A stretch of 64,000 bases of DNA from Mycolicibacterium rhodesiae NBB3 (GCF_000230895.2 NC_016604.1:6351740-6415739); one strand, 5' to 3'. Positions 40,408 to 50,055 are shown, numbered from the stretch's first letter. Translations and numbers: made by a program. Notes: a model not told the origin generated them from the sequence alone.

Positions 40408-41157
40408 GTGAACACGTACGTCACCAGTCACACCACCTCAAACCCGACGACACCGCAGGGAGCACGCGCGACTGGCCTCTATGCGCTGAAGCCGTGGTTC
40501 ACCAGGCGCCTGACGGTCATCGTCGACGTCGCGGTCGCCCGGCAGGTGTCCCCGGATGCTTTCACCGCCGCCGGCGTTCTCGCAGCCGGTGCCGCCGGGG
40601 TCGCTGTCGCCTTCGGCTGCTGGCCGCTCGCGGCGGTGTTCATGGTGCTGCGGCTCGCAGGCGCCAACCTCGATGGTGCGGTCGCCCGTGCCCGAGGAGT
40701 GAGCCGGCCCTGGGGGTTCGTCGTCAACGAGATCGGCGACCGCACCGCGGATCTGCTGGCCTTCGCCGGTTTGGCGGTATGGGCCGCGCAGCAGCGTGGT
40801 CCCGGCCTGAACTGGCTGTCCTGGCCAGTGCTTCAGGTGCTGGTGGCCGCGCTCGCCGCGACGCTCCCGACCTTCGCCTCGCTGGCCGCGGCCGGCGCCG
40901 GCGCAACCCGTCGCAACGGTGGCCCGCTCGGCAAGACCGAACGCTGCCTCTTCGTGGTACTGGCCACCGCGTTTCCGGTCATCATGCCGTTTCTGCTCGG
41001 GCAGCTCGTGAACGGTTCACTGATCACCACGGCGCTGCGCCTGCGGGCTGCGCACCGCGAGTTGAAAACGCAGCGCGCGTCCGAACCGATCGCCGACGTG
41101 GTCTCGATCACCAAGCCGGTCACCGTGCCGTTCCAGTTGACGGGAGCGGTGGCATGA
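40408..41157 (+). CDS. CDP-alcohol phosphatidyltransferase-like membrane protein with altered motif
   Basis: The 249-aa protein has five to six membrane helices and the CDP-alcohol phosphotransferase signature in altered form. The family pattern is D-x2-D-G-x2-A-R-x8-G-x3-D-x3-D. Here it reads A86-x2-D89-G-x2-A-R-x8-G103-x3-N107-x3-D111, so the first and third aspartates are replaced. The first normally binds metal and the third helps catalysis. It may use a different mechanism, have lost activity, or act as a binding subunit. The GTG start has AAAGGAG upstream. It is followed, with ATGA overlap, by a PlsC-like gene and then by a CdsA-like gene and an exporter. Confidence 0.82.
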   Translation: MNTYVTSHTTSNPTTPQGARATGLYALKPWFTRRLTVIVDVAVARQVSPDAFTAAGVLAAGAAGVAVAFGCWPLAAVFMVLRLAGANLDGAVARARGVSRPWGFVVNEIGDRTADLLAFAGLAVWAAQQRGPGLNWLSWPVLQVLVAALAATLPTFASLAAAGAGATRRNGGPLGKTERCLFVVLATAFPVIMPFLLGQLVNGSLITTALRLRAAHRELKTQRASEPIADVVSITKPVTVPFQLTGAVA

Positions 41158-41795
41158 CCGCGAACCGGATTCCGAGCGCGCTTCGGCACTGGCTTTGGCG
41201 AGCGGTGTGCGGCGTTTCGGGCGGGCTGACCGTGACCGGGCGCTGGAGCGCATCGGGCGGCTGCGTCGTCGTGGCCAATCACGCCTCGCACGCCGACACC
41301 GCGGTACTGCTGGCGGCGCTGCCGTCGGCGGCCCGACCGGTGTTCGGCGCGGCCGCCGACTACTGGTTCGACATTCCGGTGCGGCGGTTCATCGCGACCT
41401 CGCTGGCCGGCATCCTGCCGGTGCGGCGATCCAGCGACGGCGGATACGACGCACTGCTGGCGGCCGCAGGTCCGGCGTTGAAGGCTGGACGCACCGTCAT
41501 CCTGTATCCCGAGGGCACTCGTTCGACGGACGGCAGCATTGGTGAGTTCCGTTCCGGCGCAGTTCGTTTGGCCCGCGACTGCGGAGTACCGATCGTTCCG
41601 GTGGCAGTGCTGGGAACCGCCGACGTACTTCCGAAGAACGGTCGCTACTCCCCTGCTCCGATGCGGGTTCACGTGGGGGCACCGCTGAATCCCCACACCA
41701 CGTCGGCCGCGCAGCTGCGGGCCCACGTGATGACCCTGCGCGGCGACAGGATCGTCGAACCCTCAACGCGTTACCCCCTTGACGAGGCCGCCTGA
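41154..41795 (+). CDS. PlsC-family 1-acylglycerol-phosphate acyltransferase-like protein
   Basis: This 213-aa protein has the acyltransferase motifs NHASHAD (His43, Asp48 as catalytic pair) and PEGTRS (119-124), and IVPVAVLGT near the acyl-binding wall. It belongs to the PlsC/LPLAT family, which transfers an acyl group to a lysophosphatidic acid-type acceptor. Compared with the family it lacks a long N-terminal membrane region. Its start overlaps the previous stop (ATGA). It probably acylates a precursor made or used by its operon partners. Confidence 0.88.
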   Translation: MTANRIPSALRHWLWRAVCGVSGGLTVTGRWSASGGCVVVANHASHADTAVLLAALPSAARPVFGAAADYWFDIPVRRFIATSLAGILPVRRSSDGGYDALLAAAGPALKAGRTVILYPEGTRSTDGSIGEFRSGAVRLARDCGVPIVPVAVLGTADVLPKNGRYSPAPMRVHVGAPLNPHTTSAAQLRAHVMTLRGDRIVEPSTRYPLDEAA

Positions 41796-41796
41796 G

Positions 41797-42705
41797 ATGG
41801 CGATCGTCGATCACTACTTGTGGTTCGTTCACCTCGACCGGCGGATGGCCCTCAACATCGACCTGGGCCCGTTACACATCCACCTCTTCTCGCGTGCCGT
41901 GTTCTTCATGTGGGTGACGGCGGCGATCCTGGCCGTGGCCGGCATTGCGGTACTCATCTCGCGCAAGCCCGAGCTCGTGCAGAAGTGGCGCACCTGGGTG
42001 GTGATCGCCCCCGTGGTCGGCTTCCCCATGTGGATCGGCGAGGGCACCACATCCGCTTTGGCCGCAGTGCTGGCCGTCGTCGCGGTGGTCGAGTACGCAC
42101 GTCTGGCGCAACTGGCGAAGGCAGATACCTCAGTGCTCCTCGCGCTGGCCGTGGCATATCCGCTCGCAGCCTGGCTACGCCCGTCCCTCCTGCACCTCGC
42201 GCCCCTCGTGCTACTGCTGTGCGCGCTGCCGTCAGTTCTCGGCGGCGACGTCGAAAACGGCACACGGCGAAGCGCTTTCACCGCATTCGGGTCAGTGTGG
42301 ATCTGCTGGTCGCTGGCTCACCTGGTGATGGTGTGGCCGGATTCGTTTCTGCTGTGCTTTGCCGTCGCGGCCACCGACGTCGCCGCATGGTGTGGCGGAA
42401 AAGGGTTGCGTCGCATGGCTTGGGCGCGCCGCCCCCTGTCACCGTTGAGCCCCAACAAGACCCTCGGCGGACTGGTCGGCGCGATCATCGGGGCGTTCGT
42501 CATCCTCAGCCTGCTGGGCACGATTTCGATCGGCCTGCTGATCGCCGTCTCCATCGGTGGCATCTTCGGCGACCTTCTCGAGTCCATGCTGAAGAGGCAA
42601 GCGCAGGTCAAGGATGCCGGCGACTGGCTGCCGGGCTTCGGCGGCCTGCTCGACCGGATCGACTCGCTGTTGCTCGTCCTCCCACTGGCGTATTTCCTAG
42701 CATGA
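41797..42705 (+). CDS. CdsA-like phosphatidate cytidylyltransferase
   Basis: The 302-aa protein has about eight membrane helices and the CDP-diacylglycerol synthase signature at the C-terminal end, ESMLKRQAQVKD and LPGFGGLLDRIDS (about 262-290). Normal CdsA has PGHGG; here His is Phe, in a position close to the active site. The enzyme would activate a phosphatidic acid with CTP. This is not the housekeeping cdsA setting (no frr/pyrH near), so it is an extra copy. It starts 1 bp after the plsC-like stop and overlaps the exporter gene by 4 bp. Confidence 0.85.
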   Translation: MAIVDHYLWFVHLDRRMALNIDLGPLHIHLFSRAVFFMWVTAAILAVAGIAVLISRKPELVQKWRTWVVIAPVVGFPMWIGEGTTSALAAVLAVVAVVEYARLAQLAKADTSVLLALAVAYPLAAWLRPSLLHLAPLVLLLCALPSVLGGDVENGTRRSAFTAFGSVWICWSLAHLVMVWPDSFLLCFAVAATDVAAWCGGKGLRRMAWARRPLSPLSPNKTLGGLVGAIIGAFVILSLLGTISIGLLIAVSIGGIFGDLLESMLKRQAQVKDAGDWLPGFGGLLDRIDSLLLVLPLAYFLA

Positions 42706-44984
42706 ATATTCACATGGTCTCCGCGACAACGCCTGCGATCACCGTCCGCTCCGGCGGTTGGCAGCGTACGTTCGCGCCGGGCGACGACGTCGTCATCGGG
42801 CGCGATGTCCGCGCAGACGTGCGCATCCCGCACGAGAGGATTTCGCGCTCGCACGTGATCCTGCGCTACGTCGACGGCGAGGGCTGGGTCGCCGTCGACG
42901 ACGGCAGCTCCAACGGAACCTTCTTCGACGGCCGGCGCGTCCAGACCGTCGAGGTCCGCGACCAACTCACCATCAACCTCGGCGGCCCCGACGGTTACCG
43001 GCTCTCGTTCGAACTCGGTACCGCACCGAGTGCAGACGACAACCCAGAGCAGTCAAGGGATTCGGTCACGATCGGCCGCGCCGCAGATAACGACATCGTC
43101 GTGCCGGATGTGCTGGCGTCGCGTCACCACGCCAAGCTGGTGACCACCGACGTGGGTGTGCAGTTACAGAACACCGACGGCGCCGGGACCTTCGTCAACG
43201 GCCAGAGGGTCGCCCACACGGGCCTGGCCGAAGGCGATGTCGTGACGATCGGCAACGTCGACTTCGAATTCACCGACAACACCCTGGTGCGTCGCACCCG
43301 GGCCGCCGCGACGACCGGTGGTCTGGAGGTACGCGATGTCAGCCTCACGGTGGGTGGCGATGTCGTACTGCTGGACAGGATTTCGCTCGACGCCCGCCCG
43401 GGTACGTTGACGGCGGTGATTGGCCCGTCCGGTTCCGGTAAGTCCACGCTGTCCCGAGTGATCGTCGGGTCGGCGTTGCCGAGCAGTGGCACCGTGTCAT
43501 TCGACGACCGAGACCTGCACGCCGGATACGCGTCGTTGCGCAGCCGGATCGGGATGGTGCCGCAGGACGACATCGTCCACGGTCGCCTGACGGTCGCCCA
43601 GGCGCTCGAGTTCGCCGCGGAATTGCGGATGTCCGACGACACCAGCGCAAGTGATCGACGCCGGGTGATCGCAGCGATCCTGGACGAACTCGAGCTGACC
43701 GACCACTCGGCGACTCGCATCGACAAGTTGTCCGGCGGGCAACGCAAACGTGTCTCTGTCGCTCTGGAGCTGTTGACCGGCCCGTCGCTGCTGGTACTCG
43801 ACGAGCCGACGACCGGATTGGACCCAGCGCTGGACCGGGCAGTGATGACGATGCTGCGCCGGCTTGCCGACGCCGGCCGAGTGGTCGTGGTGGTGACGCA
43901 TTCGTTGACGTTCCTCGACGAGTGCGATCAGGTGCTGCTGTTGACGCCCGGTGGTAAGACCGCGTTCTGCGGAGCGCCGGATGAGCTCGCATCGGCGATG
44001 GGAGCCACAGACTGGGCGGACATCTTCACGGCCGTGAGCGCCGACCCCGACGGTGTTGCACGCAAATACCTCGAACGCATTGGCGTTTCTCCGAACGCGC
44101 CTGAGACGGCGACCGAACCTGCCACCGACCGCCCGGTGCCGACAGTTGAACCGGCGCACATCGGCGTGTGGCGCCAGTTCTCGACGGTCGCGCGCCGTCA
44201 GGTGCGGCTGCTCCTGGCCGACCGCGGCTACCTCGCATTCCTCGTGGCGGTGCCGTTCATCATCGGCCTGCTGCCGCTGACCGTTGCCGGCCACGCCGGC
44301 TTCGGTCATCCACCGTCGGACGGCTCCGCACCGTTCGAGCCCAAGCACGTCGTCGCGCTGATCAGCTTCGCCGCCATCTTGATGGGAACGACTCTCACCG
44401 TGCGGGATCTGGTCGGCGAGCGCACCATCTTTCGCCGCGAGCAGTCGGCGGGATTGTCGGCCTCGGCTTACCTGTTGGCGAAGATCGCGGTGTTCAGCGC
44501 CGTTGCCGTGGCCCAGTCGGCGCTGCTGGTCCTGGTCGTCACGGCACCCGGTTTCGGCAAGCCGGGGCCACCGGGGGCGGCCGCACTCGGCATCGGTGCG
44601 CTGGAGTTGTTCGTCGACGTGGCGGCGACGTGCGTGGTGGCCGCGGTGCTGGGACTTGCGCTGTCGACGCTGGCGCGGACCAACGATCAGGTCATCGTGC
44701 TGCTCGCGGTGGCGCTGGTGACGCAACTGGTCTTCGCTGGCGGCTTCATCCCGGTGACGGGGCGGCCCCTGCTGGCGACCATCGCGTGGATCATGCCGGG
44801 ACGGTGGGGATTCGCGGCGACCGCGTCGACGGCGGACCTGAGCAATCTCGTCGTCGGCATTGCCCAGGACACGCACTGGCAGCACACGGCGTCGGCGTGG
44901 TTCTTCGACATCGCCATGCTCGTGGTGCTGGCCGTGGCCTTCGCCGGTGTCGCACGGTGGAGGCTGCGGCTGACGGCCGACTAG
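42702..44984 (+). CDS. FHA-FHA-ABC exporter (Rv1747-like)
   Basis: The 760-aa protein has two FHA domains (about 10-105 and 112-200), an ABC ATPase (about 207-440) and six C-terminal membrane helices (about 510-755). FHA1 has GR at 33-34, SRSH at 48-51 and NG at 71-72. FHA2 has GR at 125-126 and SRHH at 140-143. The ATPase has Walker A GPSGSGKST (241-249), signature LSGGQ (343-347), Walker B LVLDEP and H-loop His400. It resembles M. tuberculosis Rv1747, which is phosphorylated by PknF and affects phosphatidylinositol mannoside levels. It shares the operon with three phospholipid-synthesis genes, so it may export their product. Confidence 0.92.
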   Translation: MNIHMVSATTPAITVRSGGWQRTFAPGDDVVIGRDVRADVRIPHERISRSHVILRYVDGEGWVAVDDGSSNGTFFDGRRVQTVEVRDQLTINLGGPDGYRLSFELGTAPSADDNPEQSRDSVTIGRAADNDIVVPDVLASRHHAKLVTTDVGVQLQNTDGAGTFVNGQRVAHTGLAEGDVVTIGNVDFEFTDNTLVRRTRAAATTGGLEVRDVSLTVGGDVVLLDRISLDARPGTLTAVIGPSGSGKSTLSRVIVGSALPSSGTVSFDDRDLHAGYASLRSRIGMVPQDDIVHGRLTVAQALEFAAELRMSDDTSASDRRRVIAAILDELELTDHSATRIDKLSGGQRKRVSVALELLTGPSLLVLDEPTTGLDPALDRAVMTMLRRLADAGRVVVVVTHSLTFLDECDQVLLLTPGGKTAFCGAPDELASAMGATDWADIFTAVSADPDGVARKYLERIGVSPNAPETATEPATDRPVPTVEPAHIGVWRQFSTVARRQVRLLLADRGYLAFLVAVPFIIGLLPLTVAGHAGFGHPPSDGSAPFEPKHVVALISFAAILMGTTLTVRDLVGERTIFRREQSAGLSASAYLLAKIAVFSAVAVAQSALLVLVVTAPGFGKPGPPGAAALGIGALELFVDVAATCVVAAVLGLALSTLARTNDQVIVLLAVALVTQLVFAGGFIPVTGRPLLATIAWIMPGRWGFAATASTADLSNLVVGIAQDTHWQHTASAWFFDIAMLVVLAVAFAGVARWRLRLTAD

Positions 44985-44994
44985 GCTCCGCCGA

Positions 44995-46191
44995 TCACCA
45001 GATACGGCGGAACTGGGCTCCCGTTCGCCGGTGTCGCAACTGCGCCGCGCGCTCCTGCGGCGTGAGCACCGGCGTATCCGCCGGGAGGTGGTCACGTACC
45101 TCGGCGACAGGCACCTTCGTCACCGTCGCCTCGGGATATTCGTTCGCGCGATAGAAGCGGGCCTGCAAGATCCCCCACGGCCAGTCGGCCTTGTCGAGCC
45201 AATTGTGCACGCCTGGATCCCTTTTCGATACCACACCGCGAAACCGACCATCCGCGTCGACCCGGGCCTGAACGTCGTTGAGGCTCGACTGGCGGTTCAC
45301 CCAGTCGACCGTCGAGAATCGGTCGTCGGCCACCAGGATCTGCCAGTAGTGGCATTCGGTCGGTACCGGGAACTCCACGATGAGTGCCTCGTCGTCGCCG
45401 ATCTCGTGGATGCCGTCGTAATACGCCTGTTTGGTCGCCAGGCCGCCGCCCTGCTGAATCCACTGGGATCGCAACAGGACGTTGATCCCGTGGTGCTCCC
45501 GGTAGTACCGAACGAGCTCCATGTCGAAATCGATCATTCCCTTGATCCAGTCACCCAACTCGGAGAACCTGCGCGCGATCTCGGCAGGCGACATGTCCTC
45601 CCCCGCGTCGTCCAGACGGTTGATCGCCACTTGCGCGTCGATCTCGGTGTTCCAGTCGCACGCGCACTTGCGCATCAACAGCTTGCCCGCCTCGGGGTTG
45701 AGCGGCCACCAGTCGCCGTCGTGACCCTCTGGTCGTTCGGCACTCAGTACCACCCGGAAAGAACCGTCCTCGGCAAGCGTGAGGTCATCGAGGTCGTGGG
45801 TGATGGCATGGAACTTCATTTGGCGCTCAACACCTTTGAGGCTCTTCATCATGCCAGGGGCGGACTGGGTGATCTCCACGAACCGCACCGTGCCGCGCCG
45901 ACCCACCAGTTCGTACACGCCGGACCCGTCGACTTCGGCGTTGAGGTAGACGTAGTCGGGATCGGGACCGCCCTGATTGCAGGCGTAGTTCCACAGCGGC
46001 ATGAAGACCGGCCGGCGCGCGTCGGTATACACATGGCAGAGGTAGCCGCACGCCAGGATGGACAGCGCCAGCTTGTTCATGTCCTGCACCTCGGCCTCCG
46101 ACGCATCGTCGGGACGCCAGGTGGCCAAGAGGTGGTCGGCGACGCCCTTGAGCGCCTCCATCTGCTCGTCCCAGGTCGGTAGCGCAGTCAC
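44995..46191 (-). CDS. DUF1214-like protein beside a sulfotransferase
   Basis: The 398-aa soluble protein has a C-terminal region with HYWQILVADDRFSTVDWVNR and FRGVVSKRDPGVHNWLDK, which resembles DUF1214/DUF1254-type domains of unknown function. No signal peptide is seen. The GTG start at 46191 (MTALPTWDEQ) has GGAGGG upstream and lies 4 bp after the sulfotransferase stop, so the genes are coupled. Similar pairs occur in mycobacteria. I infer a part in the same conjugation or degradation route. Confidence 0.72.
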   Translation of the reverse strand: MTALPTWDEQMEALKGVADHLLATWRPDDASEAEVQDMNKLALSILACGYLCHVYTDARRPVFMPLWNYACNQGGPDPDYVYLNAEVDGSGVYELVGRRGTVRFVEITQSAPGMMKSLKGVERQMKFHAITHDLDDLTLAEDGSFRVVLSAERPEGHDGDWWPLNPEAGKLLMRKCACDWNTEIDAQVAINRLDDAGEDMSPAEIARRFSELGDWIKGMIDFDMELVRYYREHHGINVLLRSQWIQQGGGLATKQAYYDGIHEIGDDEALIVEFPVPTECHYWQILVADDRFSTVDWVNRQSSLNDVQARVDADGRFRGVVSKRDPGVHNWLDKADWPWGILQARFYRANEYPEATVTKVPVAEVRDHLPADTPVLTPQERAAQLRHRRTGAQFRRIW

Positions 46192-46195
46192 GGCA

Positions 46196-47344
46196 TCATC
46201 CCTCCTTCGCCACGTCGAAATGGCGGATGTAGAACCCGTAATCGGATCGGATCTGTTCGGCGCTGAGACCGAACTGTTCGGCGGTGTAGCGATGAGTGCC
46301 TTTGGCACCCATCATGTTCGCGTCCTGCCAGTCGAATATGGACTGTTCGACCTCAGGCGTGAGTTCGAGATCGAGCCAGTCGTACACGCGTCTGATCGTG
46401 CCCTTCGGATCCGTCACGAGTTCGCGGTGGTGAATGTCGAGGAAACGGTCTTCACCGATGCGCGCGCGTTCTTCGATGGCGCGTTGCACGCCCTCCAGCA
46501 GATGCACGCTGACCTCGTGGCCGAGCGCGTGCAGATCTCGCTGCCCGGCGGCCGGCGGGAAGATCGTCGACACCAGGCTGGTGTAGGACGGCACGACCTT
46601 CGCCGGGTCCCGATGGGTCATCACGAAACGCATCTCGGGATACGCGCGGGACAGCGCCTCGAGGTGGAACTTGTGATGCGGTGCCTTGAACAGCCAGAGG
46701 TCAGGCGGCCTTTGGGATCCGAGTAGTTCCACGACCCGGCGGTGGTATTCGTAGGTCTGCGTCAGATCGGTACGGCGCCACCACTTTCGATAGCCGGCGA
46801 CCGGAAGGGTCATCTGCTGGCCGTGGAACGCCATTCCGAGAATTTCGGTGTCCTCCATGGTGGCGTCGACCTCGAAGATGTGCATGGCTGCGCTTTCTGC
46901 TGAGCGCTGCTGATGCGCGCGCAGGAAAGCCACGCGGCGCGGGTCCTCCGCTTCGCCCTCGGTTACCGGTGGCGGTACCGGTTTGGTCTGTTCCCAGCCG
47001 CGTAGGCAGCGGAATTGCGGGTCCAGCGACAGCATGTCCGCCAGCGCAGTGGTCCCGGTCCGCGGTAGCCCATTGATGTCGATCGGGCCCGTGATGGTGG
47101 CGTCATTCACCTCAGGGTGGTCGGCGTACCAGGCCTCGACCTCCAGCCTGTTGACGAGGCGACGCCGCAGATCGCCCATCACCGCCGCGTCGGTGTCCGG
47201 ATGCAGGTCACCGTCCCGTTCGAGGCTCTCCAGCAGGACCGTCAGACCCTCGCGAAAATCACCGGGGCCGAAGTCGGAGCGACCGCCCTCGGCGGCAGCC
47301 TCGGCGAGCAGCTGGTCCGGTGTGGGGTAGCGCATATCGCTCAT
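46196..47344 (-). CDS. Sulfotransferase-family protein
   Basis: The 382-aa protein has the PAPS-binding 5'-phosphosulfate loop LPRTGTTA (93-100), and the 3'-phosphate motif FVMTHRDPAKVVPS. Mycobacteria have many such proteins, some acting on lipids or steroid-like acceptors. A second, diverged member is at 54715. Its stop overlaps none but is 4 bp from the DUF1214-like gene, and its start overlaps the epimerase stop by 4 bp, so the three form one operon. Acceptor is unknown. Confidence 0.87.
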   Translation of the reverse strand: MSDMRYPTPDQLLAEAAAEGGRSDFGPGDFREGLTVLLESLERDGDLHPDTDAAVMGDLRRRLVNRLEVEAWYADHPEVNDATITGPIDINGLPRTGTTALADMLSLDPQFRCLRGWEQTKPVPPPVTEGEAEDPRRVAFLRAHQQRSAESAAMHIFEVDATMEDTEILGMAFHGQQMTLPVAGYRKWWRRTDLTQTYEYHRRVVELLGSQRPPDLWLFKAPHHKFHLEALSRAYPEMRFVMTHRDPAKVVPSYTSLVSTIFPPAAGQRDLHALGHEVSVHLLEGVQRAIEERARIGEDRFLDIHHRELVTDPKGTIRRVYDWLDLELTPEVEQSIFDWQDANMMGAKGTHRYTAEQFGLSAEQIRSDYGFYIRHFDVAKEG

Positions 47345-48258
47345 CGCCCGCTCACACGGTCCGGATAGTGGTGGGCAGCCATGGCGCGGAAGCCGTCACG
47401 CCAGTCCATCGTGCAGGGCCCGGTGATCGATGCTCGCTTGGTGTGGTCACCGACCGAGCCGATCGACGCTCCGGGCACGACATCGACGCGAAGATCGAGG
47501 TCCGCGCCTATCAGGTCCGCGAAATACCGTGACCACTGCTGCACGGTGACAGGAACGTCGCCGGCCCAGTTCACGATCGTCGCAGGAACCCTGGCCGCCG
47601 CGAGGAGAGCCTCCACTTGGGCGTTTATGTCGTCGTAATGAATCGGGCTGTAGGGCAGCGGATCCCACCGCGCCACGACAGGTTGGCCCGCCACGATCGC
47701 ATTGAGATGCCACAGCGGCAGGCCTCCGCGGTCACCGTAGGCGCTGCCCATGCGAGCGATGGTGATCGGCAGGTCGAACTCACGAGCGCAGTACCGGGCG
47801 ACGGCCTCTTCGGCGATCTTCACGATGGAATACGGCCGCGGGGTGGGCAGTCCGGCGTCGCCGATCGGATCACCTTCCGCAAAGGCATGCCATGGATCGG
47901 GATGCGGCTTGTAGACGGTGACGGTGGACATCACGAGCGCCGCCTTGGCAGTGCGACAATGCGACAACAACAGGCCGGTGCCTTCGGCGTTGACTCGCAG
48001 CCCTTGCTCGTAGTCCTCACCGAAATCAGCGGCGATGTGCAAGAGATAGGTGAAATCACGGGGGACGGAACTGAAGTCGGGGGTGCCCAGGTCGACGGTT
48101 CGCGTAGTCACTCCCAATGCCTCGACCTCATCGCGAACCGCGGTGTCTGAGAACCGCGCGATACCCCATACCTCGTTGTGCGCGGCCAGCGTCTTCGCGA
48201 TGCCATGTGCGATTCGCCCACCCGGTCCGGTGATGAGGATCTTCTCGCCGCTCAGCAT
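47341..48258 (-). CDS. NAD-dependent epimerase/dehydratase-family protein
   Basis: The 305-aa extended SDR has ILITGPGGRIAHG for NAD(P) binding, STVTVY and YSIVK (Tyr-x3-Lys) for catalysis, and a C-terminal substrate domain with the HYDDINAQVEALL segment. Members act on sugar nucleotides or steroids. The start at 48258 has AGGAGAG upstream. It heads the operon with the sulfotransferase and DUF1214-like genes. Confidence 0.87.
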   Translation of the reverse strand: MLSGEKILITGPGGRIAHGIAKTLAAHNEVWGIARFSDTAVRDEVEALGVTTRTVDLGTPDFSSVPRDFTYLLHIAADFGEDYEQGLRVNAEGTGLLLSHCRTAKAALVMSTVTVYKPHPDPWHAFAEGDPIGDAGLPTPRPYSIVKIAEEAVARYCAREFDLPITIARMGSAYGDRGGLPLWHLNAIVAGQPVVARWDPLPYSPIHYDDINAQVEALLAAARVPATIVNWAGDVPVTVQQWSRYFADLIGADLDLRVDVVPGASIGSVGDHTKRASITGPCTMDWRDGFRAMAAHHYPDRVSGR

Positions 48259-48311
48259 GCGCCACTCTCCTGTCCCGTCCGAGTGTGGGTGATGAGTCCA
48301 GGTCTCATGCC

Positions 48312-48932
48312 ATGATCGTCGACATGGATGCCGACGCGACGACGCCACCGGCACATCCGCTGTATGAGCAGCCCTGGCCGGACGGCGAGTTCCGGTTCTT
48401 CCAGCTCGGACACGTCGTCGACGACGTCATCGCAGCCGCTACCAGCTGGGTGCGGACCTTCGGCGTCGGGCCGTTTCACGTGCTCCCCGTCATCGCACAA
48501 CAAGCCGACTATCGCGGAGAGGTACGCACGGTCCAGATCCAAGTCGCCGTCGCACAGGCCGGCCCCGTGCAGATCGAGTTGATTCAACAGCACTGCGACA
48601 CGCCGAGTATCTTCAGCGAATGGAGCCGCCGCGGCGCATCCAGTTTCCACCAGATGGCTACGCTGACAAGCGATTACGACGCGAAGGTCGCCCATTTCCA
48701 GGCGCTCGGCTACTCGATCGCGGCCGAGAGCCTCGGCGGTGGCTTCCGGGTCGCCTACATCGACACCGCAACTGAGTTCGGCTTCTATACCGAGGTCGTC
48801 GATGCCCCATCCACCTTCGTCGACCAGGTGCGCGGCATCTCCGACGCCTGCGCCAACTGGGACGGCCGTGATCCGGTGCGGATCATGACCCGCGGCGGCT
48901 ACCGGGTGCCCGAAGACTCGGGCGGACGCTGA
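48312..48932 (+). CDS. VOC-family protein
   Basis: The 206-aa protein is a two-module vicinal-oxygen-chelate protein (FRFFQLGHVVDDVIAAATSW; SFHQMATLTSDYDAKVAHFQ; FGFYTEVVD). It resembles methylmalonyl-CoA epimerase or extradiol-type isomerases of catabolic clusters. ATGs at 48312 and 48324 are both possible. It is divergent from the epimerase operon. Confidence 0.78.
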   Translation: MIVDMDADATTPPAHPLYEQPWPDGEFRFFQLGHVVDDVIAAATSWVRTFGVGPFHVLPVIAQQADYRGEVRTVQIQVAVAQAGPVQIELIQQHCDTPSIFSEWSRRGASSFHQMATLTSDYDAKVAHFQALGYSIAAESLGGGFRVAYIDTATEFGFYTEVVDAPSTFVDQVRGISDACANWDGRDPVRIMTRGGYRVPEDSGGR

Positions 48933-49049
48933 TGCGCACAACCGCGCCAAAGTCACCCCTACCTCGATGTAGTGAGCTAGCCTAAGGAACTTTAGTGTCT
49001 CAGTGCAGGGAACTGCAACGAGTCGCTCGAGAGAACAGGAGGACCCGCG

Positions 49050-49988
49050 GTGGGCGGTGACGAGTCCACCTCGGCCGAGGACCTGACGGGCCCATTGCAC
49101 GGCACCTCACTGGAGACATCGGTCATCAGCGCATTGGACACTCTCGAGCGCGCTCTGCAGCTGGAGCCGCTGGGCAACAACAGGTTTCGCGCGACCAACG
49201 AAGCTGATCGCTTTGGTCGTATCTTCGGAGGTCAACTGCTCGCGCAGGCGTTGCACGCGGCGTCAGCCACCGTCGAGGGGCACACGCCACACTCCCTTCA
49301 CGCGTACTTCCTGCAGACAGGCGATTCGGGACAACCGGTTGAGATCGCCGTCGAAGGCGTTCGCGACGGGCGATCCATGTCGACGCGCCAGGTGAGCGTG
49401 GCGCAGGGCGACCGCACACTGCTCGCCGCGCTGGCCTCGTTCCACAGCAATCCGGCAGAACCCGAGGCGAGGTCAGAGCCGCTCGCCGTGCCGTTACCGG
49501 AAGAAATGCCGCTCTTACAACACTGGGTCGATCACGGGTCACCGCCGATGCGGCGTAATGCGCAGACGTGGATCGACGTCCCACCCGCGGTGGAGATACG
49601 GATCGCGGAGCCGACGACGTTTCTCGGCGGCCGGCAGACGTCAGGACCGCGTTCACACTGGATGCGCATGCCGCGAAACGTCACCGAAAGCACGGGCCTG
49701 CACAATGCGGTACTCACCTACGCGAGTGACTACCTCATGCTGGACATGGCTCTGCGCAGCCATCCTCTGCCTGCCGAGTACACATCGGTCGCCGCGGTCA
49801 GCCTGGACCACGCCATCTGGCTGCACCGTCCCGTCCGTTTCGACCAGTGGCACCTGTACACCCAGGAGACAGCCGCCATCTCCGGCCATCGCGCGATGGT
49901 TCGCGGCGTCATCCGCGATATCGACGGACACGTCGTCGCCAACACGGCGCAGGAGGTACTCATCCGACCCATCGCAGGCACGACGTGA
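49050..49988 (+). CDS. Acyl-CoA thioesterase II (TesB-type)
   Basis: The 312-aa protein is a double-hotdog TesB-type thioesterase: RIFGGQLLAQALHAASATV and SLHAYFLQTGDSGQPVE in the first half, LDHAIWLHRPVRFDQWHLY (in part) in the second. Asp in LDHAIW and the Gln in the following strand form the active-site set. It hydrolyses acyl-CoA and may relieve CoA trapping. The GTG start has AGGAGG upstream. It is followed by an SDR gene on the same strand. Confidence 0.9.
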   Translation: MGGDESTSAEDLTGPLHGTSLETSVISALDTLERALQLEPLGNNRFRATNEADRFGRIFGGQLLAQALHAASATVEGHTPHSLHAYFLQTGDSGQPVEIAVEGVRDGRSMSTRQVSVAQGDRTLLAALASFHSNPAEPEARSEPLAVPLPEEMPLLQHWVDHGSPPMRRNAQTWIDVPPAVEIRIAEPTTFLGGRQTSGPRSHWMRMPRNVTESTGLHNAVLTYASDYLMLDMALRSHPLPAEYTSVAAVSLDHAIWLHRPVRFDQWHLYTQETAAISGHRAMVRGVIRDIDGHVVANTAQEVLIRPIAGTT

Positions 49989-50055
49989 CATCTCATCGTT
50001 GACTTTCGTCGGTGCCACAGCGGAATGTGTAGAGGCTGAACAACGAGAGGTGACG

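Noticed and set aside
48965..48985. CTAGCCTAA resembling an IdeR iron box before the thioesterase gene
   Set aside because: Only one half-site matches; the other half of the 19-bp consensus is absent.
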